DNA of 44,098 nt from Flammeovirgaceae bacterium (GCA_019634305.1 JAHQVQ010000070.1:1-44098), one strand, 5' to 3'; positions 32,385-42,441 are shown, counted from the stretch's first letter. Notes: generated from the letters alone by a model not told the origin. Made by a program: numbers and translations.

Positions 32385-34319
32385 ATGATTTCGAAAGAAA
32401 TTTTATACTATGGGAATGAAAAGCCTTTAAAACCTGCAAAGGATTTAAGGGCCGGCCCGTTTCGTATGCTTTATGAAAATGGCTTTTTGAGGTACATAAA
32501 ATTGGGCAATTCTGAAGTACTGCGGATGATTTATTTTGCCCTTCGAGACCCAAACTGGGGTACTATCGAGGGAAGAATTGAATTTGAAAAAATTCAGGTT
32601 GGAGAAAAATCATTCTCTATTAATTACGAATGGCATTCTGAAAATTTTGCATTCCCATTTATATGGAGTTGTCAGTTGATAGGAAAAGAAAATGGGGAAA
32701 TATCATTTGAAATTAAAGGCAAAGCATTAGCCAGTTTTAAAAAAAACAGAAGTGGATTTTGTATACTACATCCTATTACCGAATGCGCTGGAGAACCTTG
32801 TGAAGTAAAATTGGTTGATGGAAAAACCACTAAGGGAAAATTCCCAAAAAATATTAGTCCGCATCAGCCTTTTATTGATATGAAGGCTATTTCCTGGAAA
32901 CCTGATAGCAAGACTGAGGTCATATTGGAGTTTCAGGGAGATACATTCGAAATGGAAGACCAGAGAAACTGGACGGATGATTCCTACAAAACCTATTGTA
33001 CACCTTTAGGTTTACCCTTTCCTGAAGAACTCCAAAAAGGAGAAGAAGTTTATCAATCTATCAAACTAAAAATAGCATCCCAGTATTCTTTGCAAATTGA
33101 AGAAGAAAATCAAGTCATTGAACTCATTCCAGGTCCTGAAGATTATGGAGAAAATCCTAAAATTGGTTTAGAAAAATCAAGTACAGGTCAGGAACTTACC
33201 AAAAAAGACAATACTTTAATTAAGGCATTAAATTTTGATCATTTCCGAGCTGAAGTCGATTTAGAAAATGACAGTTGGAAAATAGTTTTAGTAGCAGCAG
33301 TTGCGGAAGCTAAAAAGCTGAAGTTGCCATTGGAACTCGTTTTATTCTTTAGTGATCATTTTGATAATGAATTAACTAAATTTTGTGCTGCTGCAACTAA
33401 AATTAGCCCAATTATTTCCCATATTCTGTTATTGCACAATGCTCATAAATCTACCCCAGAACCATTATTAGAAAAAGCAGTTGCTCATTTAAAATCAACT
33501 TTTCCGGAAGTTAAAATTGGTGCTGGAACTAATGCTTATTTCACAGAATTGAATCGGGAAAGAGTGAATGCTGAAAACCTAGATTTTGTGGCTTATTCCC
33601 TTAATCCGCAAGTTCATGCATTTGATAATGATTCTCTCACTGAAACACTGACAGCACAGGCTTATACAGTAAAAAGTACTAAGGCCTATTTTCCTAATAA
33701 AGACGTTTTTATTTCTCCAATTACCTTAAAACCAAGGTTTAATCCAAATGCAACTTCAGAGGAAATAGCTATTTCTCCTGATGTTTTACCAGACCAGGTC
33801 GATAAAAGACAGATGTCACTTTACGGAGCTGCCTGGACTATGGGAAGCCTGATTGAACTAAAAAAATCAGGGGTGAAAAGCATTACTTATTTTGAAATTT
33901 TTGGCTGGAGAGGAATTATGTTTGGGCAATTTGAGCCTGATTTAAGCGATCAATTTTATGCAAAAAAAGGAATGTTGTTTCCTTTATATCATATTTTAAA
34001 ATTATTCCTTAAAAATAAAAAAGCCAGGTGGTTACCTTTAAAAGCTTCCCATCCTTTGAAAGCTAAAGGAATTATTTTTAAAACAGGTAGTTCCCGAGAT
34101 GAATTGCTGGTGTCTAACTATAGTGGAACGGAAATTTCTGTTCAATTAGAATTAAAAGAAGAAAATTGTTGGATTGGTTTTTTGGATGAAAATAATGTAA
34201 AAGATGCGTGGAAAGATCCTGATTTTTTTGAAAAACTTACTCTAAATAAATACGAAAACTCAAACAAATGCTTAACCTTAAAAATTAAGCCCTATGGGAT
34301 TGCCTATGGAAAAATATGA
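32385..34319 (+). CDS. apnL: D-apionolactonase
   Basis: The 644-residue cytoplasmic protein has no signal peptide or membrane segment. It matches what I know of the ApnL family: RSGFCILHPITECAGEPCEV, FPKNISPHQPFIDMKAISW and FEMEDQRNWTDDSYKTYCTP are highly characteristic stretches. The middle part (about 290-560) resembles a TIM barrel with KIGAGTNAYFTELNR and VAYSLNPQVHAFD. ApnL hydrolyses D-apionolactone, the product of ApsD, to D-apionate. The last 14 bases overlap the start of the ABC ATPase, so it belongs to the same transcript as the importer. Confidence 0.75.
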   Translation: MISKEILYYGNEKPLKPAKDLRAGPFRMLYENGFLRYIKLGNSEVLRMIYFALRDPNWGTIEGRIEFEKIQVGEKSFSINYEWHSENFAFPFIWSCQLIGKENGEISFEIKGKALASFKKNRSGFCILHPITECAGEPCEVKLVDGKTTKGKFPKNISPHQPFIDMKAISWKPDSKTEVILEFQGDTFEMEDQRNWTDDSYKTYCTPLGLPFPEELQKGEEVYQSIKLKIASQYSLQIEEENQVIELIPGPEDYGENPKIGLEKSSTGQELTKKDNTLIKALNFDHFRAEVDLENDSWKIVLVAAVAEAKKLKLPLELVLFFSDHFDNELTKFCAAATKISPIISHILLLHNAHKSTPEPLLEKAVAHLKSTFPEVKIGAGTNAYFTELNRERVNAENLDFVAYSLNPQVHAFDNDSLTETLTAQAYTVKSTKAYFPNKDVFISPITLKPRFNPNATSEEIAISPDVLPDQVDKRQMSLYGAAWTMGSLIELKKSGVKSITYFEIFGWRGIMFGQFEPDLSDQFYAKKGMLFPLYHILKLFLKNKKARWLPLKASHPLKAKGIIFKTGSSRDELLVSNYSGTEISVQLELKEENCWIGFLDENNVKDAWKDPDFFEKLTLNKYENSNKCLTLKIKPYGIAYGKI

Positions 34320-35856
34320 AAATGATATTAAACTAAAACTGACCAACATAACCAAAATTTTCCCTGGGGTTGTTGCCCTCGATGATGTAAGCCTGGAACT
34401 GAAAACTGGAGAAGTTCATGCCCTTTGTGGAGAAAATGGTGCTGGGAAAAGTACGCTAATGAATGTACTTTCAGGTAATCATCAACCAGATGAAGGGGCG
34501 GTTATTTTAAGAGGTGATAAAGTGGATGTTCCTAATCAGCTGGTTGCTCAAAAGCTGGGTATTGGTATTGTTTATCAGGAAAGAAGTCTGGTCAATGACC
34601 TTTCTGTGGCTGAAAATATTTATGCTGGAAATCAACCTACCAATCGCTGGGGAATCATAAATTTCAAAAAACTTTTTGCCCAGGCAAAAGTATTGTTAGC
34701 AAAATTGGGCATGGCAGATATTGACCCTAAAACTAAACTGGAATACCTTTCTCCTGGAAAACAGCAAATGGTAGAAATTGCCAAAGCACTTTCCCAAAAT
34801 CCGGAGATTCTTATTCTGGACGAACCCACTGCCTCCATCTCGGAAACTGATGCAAAAGTTTTGTTTCAAATTATTCATTCACTCACTCAAGAAGGTGTCG
34901 CTGTGATTTACATTTCCCATAGAATGTCGGAGATTTTTCAAATTGCTGATCGTGTTTCAATCCTGAAAGATGGAAAATATCAAGGAACAAGGATAATGAG
35001 TGAAATTTCTGTGGATGATATTATCCGACTGATGGTAGGCAGAGATTTGGTGAAACAGGACTATCAAAGCCATGTAGGTGAAGAGGTCATTCTAAAAGCT
35101 GAAAATTTCAATGGTCCAGACTTTCTTAATATCTCATTTGAATTGAAAAAAGGAGAAGTTCTAGGATTGGCTGGTTTGGTTGGAGCCGGACGAACGGAAT
35201 TGGCCAGGGCAATTTTTGGTGTAGATAAAAAATATGAAGGTGAGCTAACCCTCAATCAAAATCCAGTGAAAATTAATCATCCTATGGATGCCATGAAATT
35301 GGGAATTGGTTATTTACCCGAACACAGAAAGGAACAAGGTTTATTTTTGGAAATGACAGTTGAGGAAAACATTGTAGCTACTAATTTGGATGTAGCTGTG
35401 GAAAATAAATTGTTGCAGTTTTCAAAAATCAGTGATGTTGCCAATTCTTACATTCAGAAACTGGGGATTAAAACACCAGATTCTAAACAGAAAGTAGTGA
35501 ACCTTAGTGGGGGAAATCAACAAAAAATTGTATTGGCCAAATGGCTTTTGCTCAACCCAAAAGTACTCATTGTAGATGAGCCAACTCATGGTGTAGATGT
35601 AGGAGCAAAGGCAGAAATCTATGCCATTTTGAAAGAACTCACTGAAAAAGGGACTTCTATTATCATGATTTCTTCTGAATTGCCCGAATTGCTTAGCCTG
35701 AGTGATAGAATACTGGTATTATGTAATGGCAATCTGACCGCAGAATTACCAAAAGAGGATTTTTCGGAGGAAAAAATTATGCATTTTGCTTCAGGTACTA
35801 AAAATATGTTTAACAAAAATTCAGAGAAAATAGGGCAACCTGTTTCTGCAAATTAA
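34306..35856 (+). CDS. Sugar ABC importer ATPase (RbsA type, two nucleotide-binding domains)
   Basis: The start is placed at ATG 34306 (516 residues); a second ATG four codons upstream also lies inside apnL. The first ATPase domain has Walker A CGENGAGKSTLMNVLSG, signature LSPGKQQMVEIAKAL and Walker B ILILDEPTASI. The second domain has the usual degenerate Walker A (GLVGAGRTELARAI), signature LSGGNQQKIVLAKWL and Walker B VLIVDEPTHGVDVG. This matches the RbsA/MglA/XylG family that drives pentose and hexose uptake. With the downstream permease and binding protein it forms a complete importer, most likely for D-apiose. Confidence 0.9.
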   Translation: MEKYENDIKLKLTNITKIFPGVVALDDVSLELKTGEVHALCGENGAGKSTLMNVLSGNHQPDEGAVILRGDKVDVPNQLVAQKLGIGIVYQERSLVNDLSVAENIYAGNQPTNRWGIINFKKLFAQAKVLLAKLGMADIDPKTKLEYLSPGKQQMVEIAKALSQNPEILILDEPTASISETDAKVLFQIIHSLTQEGVAVIYISHRMSEIFQIADRVSILKDGKYQGTRIMSEISVDDIIRLMVGRDLVKQDYQSHVGEEVILKAENFNGPDFLNISFELKKGEVLGLAGLVGAGRTELARAIFGVDKKYEGELTLNQNPVKINHPMDAMKLGIGYLPEHRKEQGLFLEMTVEENIVATNLDVAVENKLLQFSKISDVANSYIQKLGIKTPDSKQKVVNLSGGNQQKIVLAKWLLLNPKVLIVDEPTHGVDVGAKAEIYAILKELTEKGTSIIMISSELPELLSLSDRILVLCNGNLTAELPKEDFSEEKIMHFASGTKNMFNKNSEKIGQPVSAN

Positions 35857-35858
35857 AA

Positions 35859-36842
35859 ATGAAACTATCTCTTAAACTTTTACAAGACCGGGTAATTACC
35901 CTTTCTATTACTATTGCTGTGCTTATTATCATTAGCAGTATTATTTGGCCCAATACTTTCCCAACTTTCGATAATTTTTCCCTCGTATTGCTCAATTTAT
36001 CTATAGAAACTATTGTAGCAGTAGGCATGATGATCCTTATGATCTCCGGTTCATTTGATCTTTCTGTAGGTTCGGTAGTGGCTTTTGCTGGCGGGTTTAC
36101 TGCCTACCTCATGTATTACTGGGGAGTTTATGTTCCTGTTGCGATTATAGCCGGAATAGGAGTTTCCATTCTCATCGGCTTTATAAATGGGTTTTTAGTA
36201 GCAAGAGTGGGAATTAATCCACTCATTCAAACACTTGCCATGATGGGCATTATCCGTGGACTTGCTTTAATGGTAAGTGGAGCAGGAATCCAGAATTTCC
36301 CCGAATCATTTAACGTAATCGGTCAGACTAAAATTTTGGGTTTTCAAACCCCAGTCTGGTTCATGCTAATCATTGTTGCTCTATTTGCTTTTCTAGTGGC
36401 TAAAACTACTTTTTTTAGGAAATACTATTACATAGGTGGGAATGAAAAAGCAGCAAAACTCTCCGGAATTAGAGTAGAGAAAATGAAAATCTATTCTTTC
36501 ATCCTGATTTCTAGTCTGGCGGGATTTGCCGGAATATTACTTTCATCACGATTAGGAGCAGCCATGTCTACTTCTGGTCAGGGAATGGAGCTGAGAGTGA
36601 TTACCGCAGTAATTTTGGGTGGAGCGAGTTTACTTGGTGGTCAGGGAAAAATTCTTGGAGCAATGCTAGGAACGATATTTATGGGGCTCATCAGCAATGT
36701 TATGATCCTGGCAAGAGTTTCAGGTTACTGGCAACAAATTATCCTGGGTCTAATCCTGATTCTCGCTGTGGTAATTGATATTATCTTAAAGAAAAATGTA
36801 GGAATTGCTCCAAAAAAATATTTAAAAAAGGCAGTGAATTAG
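35859..36842 (+). CDS. Sugar ABC importer permease (RbsC type)
   Basis: The 327-residue integral membrane protein has 8 to 10 predicted helices. Family motifs are MMILMISGSFDLSVGSVVAF near residue 55, GFINGFLVARVGINPLIQTL in the middle, and AVILGGASLLGGQGKILGAM towards the end. It belongs to the BPD_transp_2 branch of ribose/galactose permeases. It starts two bases after the ATPase stop, consistent with translational coupling. Two copies would form the channel of the importer. Confidence 0.9.
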   Translation: MKLSLKLLQDRVITLSITIAVLIIISSIIWPNTFPTFDNFSLVLLNLSIETIVAVGMMILMISGSFDLSVGSVVAFAGGFTAYLMYYWGVYVPVAIIAGIGVSILIGFINGFLVARVGINPLIQTLAMMGIIRGLALMVSGAGIQNFPESFNVIGQTKILGFQTPVWFMLIIVALFAFLVAKTTFFRKYYYIGGNEKAAKLSGIRVEKMKIYSFILISSLAGFAGILLSSRLGAAMSTSGQGMELRVITAVILGGASLLGGQGKILGAMLGTIFMGLISNVMILARVSGYWQQIILGLILILAVVIDIILKKNVGIAPKKYLKKAVN

Positions 36843-36894
36843 TGGAGGGGGAAAATAAAAAATTGATTAAAGATAAAAATTAAAAATACTGAAA

Positions 36895-37920
36895 ATGAAA
36901 ACTTATCGAAAACAACTTCTTTTAATTTTATGCACTTTGCTCACTCTGGGAATTTATAGTTGCGATCCTTCAAAAGGCGCCTATTATAAAGAAAAAAAAG
37001 CTGAAGAGGAAGCCAGTGTTCCGGTAAATCCAGATGAAGAATATATCATGATTACCACCATTGTGAATTTCCCAATGTATGTCAATCATGATCAGGCAGC
37101 ATTTATTAAATGGGGAAAAAGAAGAGGCGTTCGTACCACTGTTTTAGGACCATCCGAATGGGATGTGGCTTCACAGATTTCATTTATTGAGCAGGTAATT
37201 CCTTCTAAACCAGCGGGTTTGCTAATAAACGGAACCGATCCAGCCATTGCCAATGCTATCAACATGGCAGTGGATGCTGGAATTCCAACAGTTGTTTATG
37301 ATTCAGATATTGTGAATAGTAAAAGACATGCTTTTTTAGGTACTGACTGGTATGAAATCGGGCGATGGCAAGGGGAAGCCATGGTGGAAATGATTGGTGG
37401 AAAAGGGCAAATTGCCTACATGGGTATCATTGGTTTAGCCAATATGGAAGCCGGTTTTCAGGGTTTGCTGGATGTATTGAAAGATTACCCTGAAATAGAA
37501 GTAGTAGGCAAATACGATGACAAAGCCAATGTGGAAGAAGCGGCCAGAATTACCTCCGATTTAATAAGTGCCAATCCTGATTTAGTGGGAATTTGTGGAT
37601 TTGATGCCATGAGCGGTCCTGGAATTGGTCTGGCAGTAAAAGAGGCTGGCAAAGTGGGAAAAATAAAAATCACTACTGTAGATACCGAACCAGAACATTT
37701 GAAATTGGTTAGGGATGGTGTAATACAAACCTTGGTAGGTCAGAAAAGAGAACTGTTTACCTGGTATGGTGCACAGTTCTTATACGATATGGTACACAAA
37801 CCAAATACCCTTTCTGGTGATGACGAAAAGGCAGGAATCACGAATATTCCCTTCTCAGTAAATACAGGGCTTTTTAAAATTGACAAAACCAATATTGATT
37901 TGTTTGAATCGCCTAATTAA
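36895..37920 (+). CDS. Sugar ABC importer substrate-binding lipoprotein (RbsB type)
   Basis: The 341-residue protein has a lipoprotein signal with lipobox GIYSC (Cys23), so it is probably membrane-anchored. The mature part is a type-1 periplasmic binding protein: FPMYVNHDQAAFIKWGKRRG, GLLINGTDPAIANAINMAVD, TVVYDSDIVNSKRHAFLGTD, IAYMGIIGLANMEAGFQGL and VQTL-like VIQTLVGQKRELF. It is the last gene of the apiose run and delivers the sugar to the permease. D-apiose as ligand is inferred from the adjacent enzymes. A strong hairpin terminator follows. Confidence 0.88.
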   Translation: MKTYRKQLLLILCTLLTLGIYSCDPSKGAYYKEKKAEEEASVPVNPDEEYIMITTIVNFPMYVNHDQAAFIKWGKRRGVRTTVLGPSEWDVASQISFIEQVIPSKPAGLLINGTDPAIANAINMAVDAGIPTVVYDSDIVNSKRHAFLGTDWYEIGRWQGEAMVEMIGGKGQIAYMGIIGLANMEAGFQGLLDVLKDYPEIEVVGKYDDKANVEEAARITSDLISANPDLVGICGFDAMSGPGIGLAVKEAGKVGKIKITTVDTEPEHLKLVRDGVIQTLVGQKRELFTWYGAQFLYDMVHKPNTLSGDDEKAGITNIPFSVNTGLFKIDKTNIDLFESPN

Positions 37921-38002
37921 AGAGTGATTTTTATGCTTGAAGGGAAATTGAAATATAATTTTTTAGAAAAGCCTTTTCTTCAAGAAGCTGAGGTATTTTT
38001 AT

Positions 38003-38051
38003 AAAATCAGTATTGAAATTCAAATAATAAGTGAATTTCAATACTGATTTT
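38003..38051. terminator. Bidirectional terminator between the apiose locus and the RND operon
   Basis: A perfect 20-bp stem (38003-38022 with 38032-38051) and a 9-base loop lie between convergent genes. The arms start with AAAATCAG and end with CTGATTTT, so both strands have A/T tails. It serves the gene ending at 37920 and the one ending at 38067. Confidence 0.8.
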
Positions 38052-38066
38052 CCTTTTATTACAAAC

Positions 38067-41000
38067 TTAATACTCCTCTTGCACCAATTGTTGTTCTTCT
38101 TCTGGCAATTCTTCTTCCTCCTCCGATTTTTGTTCTTTGATGGCCCGTTCTACTTCTTCCCTGCTTGGTTTTTTACCACTGATCAACCATTCGAATCCGA
38201 CTTTCGTCATATTTCCGGTAGAAAGTAACATGGGCAACATTACCAAAGTGAGTAAGGTAGCCAGACTTATTCCGTAGGCAATGGAAATCGCCATTGGAAT
38301 TAAGAATTGCGCCTGTCTGCTGGTTTCAAAAATTAATGGAGTAAGCCCTGCAACGGTTGTAATGGTAGTTAGGAAAATTGCTCTGAACCTTGATTTTCCA
38401 GCTTCATGAAGGGCTTTTTCGAATGGCATTCCTTCTCTGAGGTAACCATTAAACTTTTCTATAAGCACAAGTCCATCATTTACCACAATTCCGATAAGGG
38501 CAATAATTCCCAGAAAAGAAAGAATATTAACCGGAAAACCGTGAATCCAGTGCCCCCAGGCTACACCAATTAAACTAAAAGGCACCATTAGCAAGAGTAG
38601 CAGTGGCTGACTAAACGATCTGAAAGTAAATGCAATCACTACGAAAATAAGGAAGACAACTATTGGTAAAACCAGTCCGGCAGAACCCGTAACTTTATTG
38701 GCTTCCCGATTCTGCCCTTCAAACAAAGCAGTTACACTAGGATATTGGGCATTGATTACAGGCAACATTTTAGCTTTAATTTCCTGCTGAATATCAGGCC
38801 CGGAATCTACACCAGGATTTTTCAAATCGGCATCTATTCTAATTTCCCTTTTTCCATCCAGGTGATTGATAGAAATTTCCCCCCTTTCAATTTTATAATC
38901 AGCAATTTCACTTAGATGAACCCGTTGCCCGCTTGGACTTACTACCCGCATATCATCTAGATTTTTTATGGAAGATCGCTGGTCTTTGTTGTACCTTACC
39001 CAAACCCTGATTTCATCTCGTCTTCTCTGAAAACGCTGTGCCTGATATCCGAAAAACCCGCTTCTTACCTGATTGATCACATTGTTCAATTGAAAACCCA
39101 TGGCATAAGCATTGTCTTTAAGGGTTACTTTTATTTCCTTAATACCAGCCGGGTCATTATCTGCCAAATCTTTTAAGGCTGGATTTTTCGATAATTCTTC
39201 CTTCAAATATTCTTTTGCAGCCTTTAGTTCAGAGATATTACTTCCAAGTAAAGAGACGGAAACAGGTTTTCCACCAAAATTACTTCCTGAACCAAATTCT
39301 ACACTTTCAGCACCCTGAAGTTCACCCACTTTATCATTGATGGCAGTGGCTATGGCAAAGGATGGAAAATTTCTTTCTTCTCCGGGAAGTAGGTTGATCA
39401 TGAGTGAAGCATTCGATGTACCTGGTCCAATGTTCCGGATAATGTTTTCAATTACATCAACATTTCCTTCTTGCCTTGCAGTAAAATCCTTATTTACTTC
39501 CCAGGCAGCCGCTTCAATCACTGTAATTAGGGAATCGGTAATTGTTTCATTTGTTCCCTGAGGCATTTTTAAAGTAATGGCTACCCGGTCGCTGGCAATA
39601 TTTGGAAAGAAGGCAACCCTGATAATTCCTCCTGATATTGCTCCAATTGTCACTAAAAGCAGAGCAACCGGGATAGCGAAACCTAGTAATTTATTTTGAA
39701 GGAAAAATTTAAGGTAGGGAGCGTAAAGTTTGTCTCTCATCCAGCAAATAAGCTGATCGGCATATTTATTAAACCAATAAGTTTTTTGTTCACTGGTAAG
39801 TGCTTTTGAATGGGCAATGTGGGCTGGCAAAATAATTAGTGCTTCAATTAAGGAAACACTTAGTGTCAAAATTACCACAACAGCTACTTCGGAGAAAAAT
39901 TCTCCAATCCTTCCATCTAAAAAGAAAAAAGTGGAAAAGGCAATAAGTGTGGTAAGAATTGCGGAGGTGATTGGAGGAATAACTTCCAAAGTTCCATCAA
40001 TAGCTGCTCTTATGGCAGATTTTCCTTTTTCGTAATGGAAATAAATATTTTCCGCGATTACAATACCATCATCTACCAAAATTCCAATTACGATGATCAT
40101 CCCAAAAAGGGACAAAACATTGATTGTTACGCCCAGAAAACCAGCAAAAATGTACATACCGAAAAAGGAGATGGGCAATCCAAAAGCTACCCAGAATGCC
40201 AACCTCGGTTTAAGGAATAAAGCCAAGAATAACAAAACCAGAAGAATTCCCTGTCCTCCATTTTCCATTAAAAGCTTTGTTCTTTGCACAATGGTAATGG
40301 AAGAATCCCTTGTAATATCAAGCTTTACATTCTGATGAGTATCATTAAATTGATTAATATATTCCTTTGTTTTATCTGCCACCGTAATTAGATCTTCCGA
40401 GTTGGTGGTACTCACTGTAACCTTTACCGAAGATTTTCCATTAAAATAGGATCTTTCAGGTGTTTCCGACCATCTGTCTCTTACTTCAGCAATATCGCTT
40501 AATCTTACCAAATTACCTTTCTGATCCGCCTTCACCACAATATGATCCAATTCATCGCCATGGTAAACCCGATTACTTACCCGAATCAGGTATTCTTCAT
40601 AAGCCGTTTTAATTGACCCTCCGGTAACCAGAATATTAGTACTGGTTATGGCATTTGCCACTTCCTGAAAAGTAAGATTATAAGCCCTGAGTTTACTTTC
40701 ATCTACTGCAATTTCAATTTCTTCAGCCGGAAAACCTGATATTTCCACCTGAGAAATTCCATCAATTCCCCGCAAATCGGTTTCTACCTCTCTTGCAATA
40801 GTTTTAAGGGATTTTAAAGGAACATTTTCCCCACTTAAGGCAATGGAAACGGCTTCTGTTCGAAAAATTTCCTTGGAAATTACCGGAGGTTCCATGCCTA
40901 CCGGAAAGGAAGGAACTTTATCTACCGCATTTTTGATATCAGCAAGCACTACATCAATATCATAACCTTTAATTATTTCCACCCGGATACTTGCTGAATT

Positions 41001-41261
41001 TTCCGAAGAGGTGGAGGTAAATCGATCTACTCCAATAAGCCCTCTTATGTTATCTTCAATTTTCAGAACAATTCCTTCTTCCATCTCTTCAGGAGAAGCA
41101 CCCGGATAATTCACACTTATATTAATATTTCGGGATTCATTTAATGGGAAGTAAGAAGATTTTAAGGCAGATAAGCCAGCGATTCCCAGTACCACAATAG
41201 CGAGTATAACTACATTTCCAGCTACAGGATATTTAATGAAATGAGCAATAATTTTCTTCAT
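38067..41261 (-). CDS. RND efflux pump, inner-membrane subunit
   Basis: The 1064-residue protein has the AcrB/MexB-like layout: an N-terminal helix (GNVVILAIVVLGIAGLSALK), two large periplasmic loops and two six-helix bundles. The proton-relay pair is present in GILVDDGIVIAEN (about residues 397-398). In the second bundle the corresponding segment is GIVVNDGLVLIEKF, with Asn where AcrB has its lysine. This resembles a divergent RND branch of broad substrate range. The last 25 residues are very acidic (EEEEELPEEEQQ), an unusual cytoplasmic tail. It is the last gene of an operon with a MarR regulator and an adaptor. No outer-membrane channel gene is present. Confidence 0.9.
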   Translation of the reverse strand: MKKIIAHFIKYPVAGNVVILAIVVLGIAGLSALKSSYFPLNESRNINISVNYPGASPEEMEEGIVLKIEDNIRGLIGVDRFTSTSSENSASIRVEIIKGYDIDVVLADIKNAVDKVPSFPVGMEPPVISKEIFRTEAVSIALSGENVPLKSLKTIAREVETDLRGIDGISQVEISGFPAEEIEIAVDESKLRAYNLTFQEVANAITSTNILVTGGSIKTAYEEYLIRVSNRVYHGDELDHIVVKADQKGNLVRLSDIAEVRDRWSETPERSYFNGKSSVKVTVSTTNSEDLITVADKTKEYINQFNDTHQNVKLDITRDSSITIVQRTKLLMENGGQGILLVLLFLALFLKPRLAFWVAFGLPISFFGMYIFAGFLGVTINVLSLFGMIIVIGILVDDGIVIAENIYFHYEKGKSAIRAAIDGTLEVIPPITSAILTTLIAFSTFFFLDGRIGEFFSEVAVVVILTLSVSLIEALIILPAHIAHSKALTSEQKTYWFNKYADQLICWMRDKLYAPYLKFFLQNKLLGFAIPVALLLVTIGAISGGIIRVAFFPNIASDRVAITLKMPQGTNETITDSLITVIEAAAWEVNKDFTARQEGNVDVIENIIRNIGPGTSNASLMINLLPGEERNFPSFAIATAINDKVGELQGAESVEFGSGSNFGGKPVSVSLLGSNISELKAAKEYLKEELSKNPALKDLADNDPAGIKEIKVTLKDNAYAMGFQLNNVINQVRSGFFGYQAQRFQRRRDEIRVWVRYNKDQRSSIKNLDDMRVVSPSGQRVHLSEIADYKIERGEISINHLDGKREIRIDADLKNPGVDSGPDIQQEIKAKMLPVINAQYPSVTALFEGQNREANKVTGSAGLVLPIVVFLIFVVIAFTFRSFSQPLLLLLMVPFSLIGVAWGHWIHGFPVNILSFLGIIALIGIVVNDGLVLIEKFNGYLREGMPFEKALHEAGKSRFRAIFLTTITTVAGLTPLIFETSRQAQFLIPMAISIAYGISLATLLTLVMLPMLLSTGNMTKVGFEWLISGKKPSREEVERAIKEQKSEEEEELPEEEQQLVQEEY

Positions 41262-41322
41262 GCGTTTATTTTTTTTGTATGCCCAGTGTTGTTGATTTTT
41301 TGCAGTAAAAAATGGCCAATAA

Positions 41323-42441
41323 TTATTGAGCTGGTTGGTATATGTTCACTTCCATTCCGGAATAGCCTCCCGGGACAGGTCTGTTAACAAGCTGGTCCCC
41401 ATCTTTCAGTCCTCTCACAATAACAGATTTTTGCTTGGAATAAATCTGCTCAATGTCTACCAATTCAAGTTTTTTATCTTTTACTATATAAAGCTTTGAG
41501 CCTTCAACCAATAAATTTCTTGCTACTTCAGTAGAATTTTCAACCGGATTTCCTTCGATCACTGCTTCCAGGTACATTCCTTCTCTTAAATCTTTTCCTG
41601 TTAATTGAATAAAAACCTTTACTGTTTGTGTGGCTAAATCAATTTTTCCATTTATTCTTGAAATTTTCCCTTCCCATTGGTGTTCTTTAAAACCCGGTTC
41701 TCTCACCTTCACTTTCTTCCCAATTTCCAAAGAAGACATTAATGCTTTCCCGACAGATACTTCCATTTCATAAGCCGAAGTACTAATAAATTCGCCCAAT
41801 TTCTGCCCTTGTCGAATCAAAGTTCCCGGAGTAAGCACACCATCAGTAACCACACCTGAAAATGGAGCCGTCAGGGTATATTTCTGATAGATAATTTCCA
41901 TATTTTTGGTATTATAATAAGAAGTATAGATATTTCTGGCAGTAATAAAAGTTCTTTCTTTTTCCGATTGAGGGGTGGGCAATTCAGGAACAGGTTTTTC
42001 CAAATCAAAATCTCTCAGGTAAGTAGCCCAGCTATCGAATGACTCAGGATAATCCAATTTTAAATCTGCCATTATTGCATTAATTAGATTTTGGAGATTA
42101 CTCTTTTGCGCCATCAGGTTAGCATAATGATCATTGCTTCTGATTTTTACCATCACCTGACCCTGACTAAAATAAATACCTGGTTTAAATTCTTTACCAG
42201 TTTTTTCCATTACTCCCTGAACTTCAGAAAATAATTCAATTTTATTTTTAGCGACTAATGATCCACTTTCAATTACCAATACCGGCACATTGCTATTGAC
42301 TACTTTTTCCACAAAAACAGTTTGCAAAACGGTTTCAGGTTGAGGTCTACTTGGCTTTTTGGTTTCCTTCAGTTTGGTGAAACCGAAAAATCCTAAAACT
42401 AAAACCACAATCCCAATTCCTATAGTGATGTACTTTCTCAT
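41323..42441 (-). CDS. RND efflux periplasmic adaptor (membrane fusion protein)
   Basis: The 372-residue protein has an N-terminal membrane anchor (ITIGIGIVVLVLGFFGFTKL), then a lipoyl/barrel-sandwich start VLVIESGSLVAKNKIELFSE with VQGVMEKTGKEF. The hairpin in the middle is shorter and variable. The second half of the lipoyl domain (LTAPFSGVVTDGVLTPGTLI) and beta-barrel domain (VRE-PGFKEHQWEGKISRIN) are clear. It links the inner-membrane pump to an outer-membrane channel encoded elsewhere. It lies 61 bases upstream of the pump gene and 52 bases after the MarR gene on the same strand. Confidence 0.9.
   Translation of the reverse strand: MRKYITIGIGIVVLVLGFFGFTKLKETKKPSRPQPETVLQTVFVEKVVNSNVPVLVIESGSLVAKNKIELFSEVQGVMEKTGKEFKPGIYFSQGQVMVKIRSNDHYANLMAQKSNLQNLINAIMADLKLDYPESFDSWATYLRDFDLEKPVPELPTPQSEKERTFITARNIYTSYYNTKNMEIIYQKYTLTAPFSGVVTDGVLTPGTLIRQGQKLGEFISTSAYEMEVSVGKALMSSLEIGKKVKVREPGFKEHQWEGKISRINGKIDLATQTVKVFIQLTGKDLREGMYLEAVIEGNPVENSTEVARNLLVEGSKLYIVKDKKLELVDIEQIYSKQKSVIVRGLKDGDQLVNRPVPGGYSGMEVNIYQPAQ

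Noticed and set aside
40035-40335. Overlapping plus-strand frames of 61-80 residues inside the RND pump gene
   Set aside because: They lie entirely within a clearly conserved gene on the other strand and show no domain, signal peptide or start context.
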